NCBI RefSeq assembly: GCF_000021305.1
Contig: NC_011772.1
Span: 2,952,001 to 3,016,000, forward strand
DNA from: Bacillus cereus G9842
GTDB taxonomy: Bacteria > Bacillota > Bacilli > Bacillales > Bacillaceae_G
Direction of reading: 5' to 3'
DNA: 64,000 nt
The notes beneath the pieces are model-generated. The model was not told the DNA's origin. It made no database searches and was given only the letters and a program-made list of their open reading frames with translations. Shown here one piece after another: positions 63,989-64,000 of the stretch (its first letter is position 1; each line of letters starts with the position of its first letter). Made by a program: the position numbers and the translations under genes.

Positions 63989-64000
63989 TTTAATTTCTCC

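Overview
The window is chromosomal DNA of a Bacillus cereus group bacterium. It is AT-rich, with AGGAGG-type ribosome binding sites and T-tailed terminators. Group markers include a bcr1 repeat with TTTAT target duplications, an internally deleted bcr1, a rifampin phosphotransferase of the B. cereus type, an alpha/beta spore protein, YndM/DUF3231/DUF2642/DUF2691 proteins, and a dense set of GNAT, Nudix and phosphotransferase genes. No rRNA, tRNA, CRISPR array or intact prophage was seen.

1-19 kb: an SDR oxidoreductase; a MacB/FtsX-type ABC exporter preceded by an unannotated 14-16 residue peptide ORF; an AraC-GyrI regulator with a serine hydrolase; a divergent EamA exporter/MocR regulator pair sharing repeated 9-bp elements; scattered stress or detoxification enzymes; a 41-bp tandem repeat; and a TauE/SafE exporter whose leader holds a promoter followed directly by a terminator.

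19-29 kb: a lysine riboswitch controls a LysP-like permease. After it comes a decaying stretch with three disrupted genes (AlkC/AlkD-like DNA alkylation repair, cytochrome P450, sensor histidine kinase). Among these are intact genes: a nucleoside hydrolase lacking the first catalytic Asp, CarD, an acyl-ACP desaturase and several very small proteins.

29-45 kb: methyltransferases, two type I signal peptidases, a class B PBP and a sirtuin. A tight seven-gene operon (iclR-pxpB-pxpC-pxpA-DUF969-DUF979-pcp) reads as a complete route that releases pyroglutamate from peptides, moves it across the membrane and opens it to glutamate. A palindromic IclR-type operator lies in front. CutC, ArsR-type and DinB genes and an acyl-CoA dehydrogenase follow.

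45-64 kb: bcr1 sits directly upstream of the acyl-CoA dehydrogenase ribosome binding site. Then come YdcF, YjiH, a GNAT/phosphotransferase/DUF2691 cluster, a ferritin-like protein, a GNAT gene of foreign composition beside the deleted bcr1, and a TetR/ABC-2 permease divergon with nested palindromes. Rph, an MBL hydrolase, a spore-flavoured run (YndM, DUF3231, SASP, Zn-alcohol dehydrogenase, manganese catalase) and aspartate ammonia-lyase complete the window.

All calls come from reading the sequence and recognising families; no database search was run.
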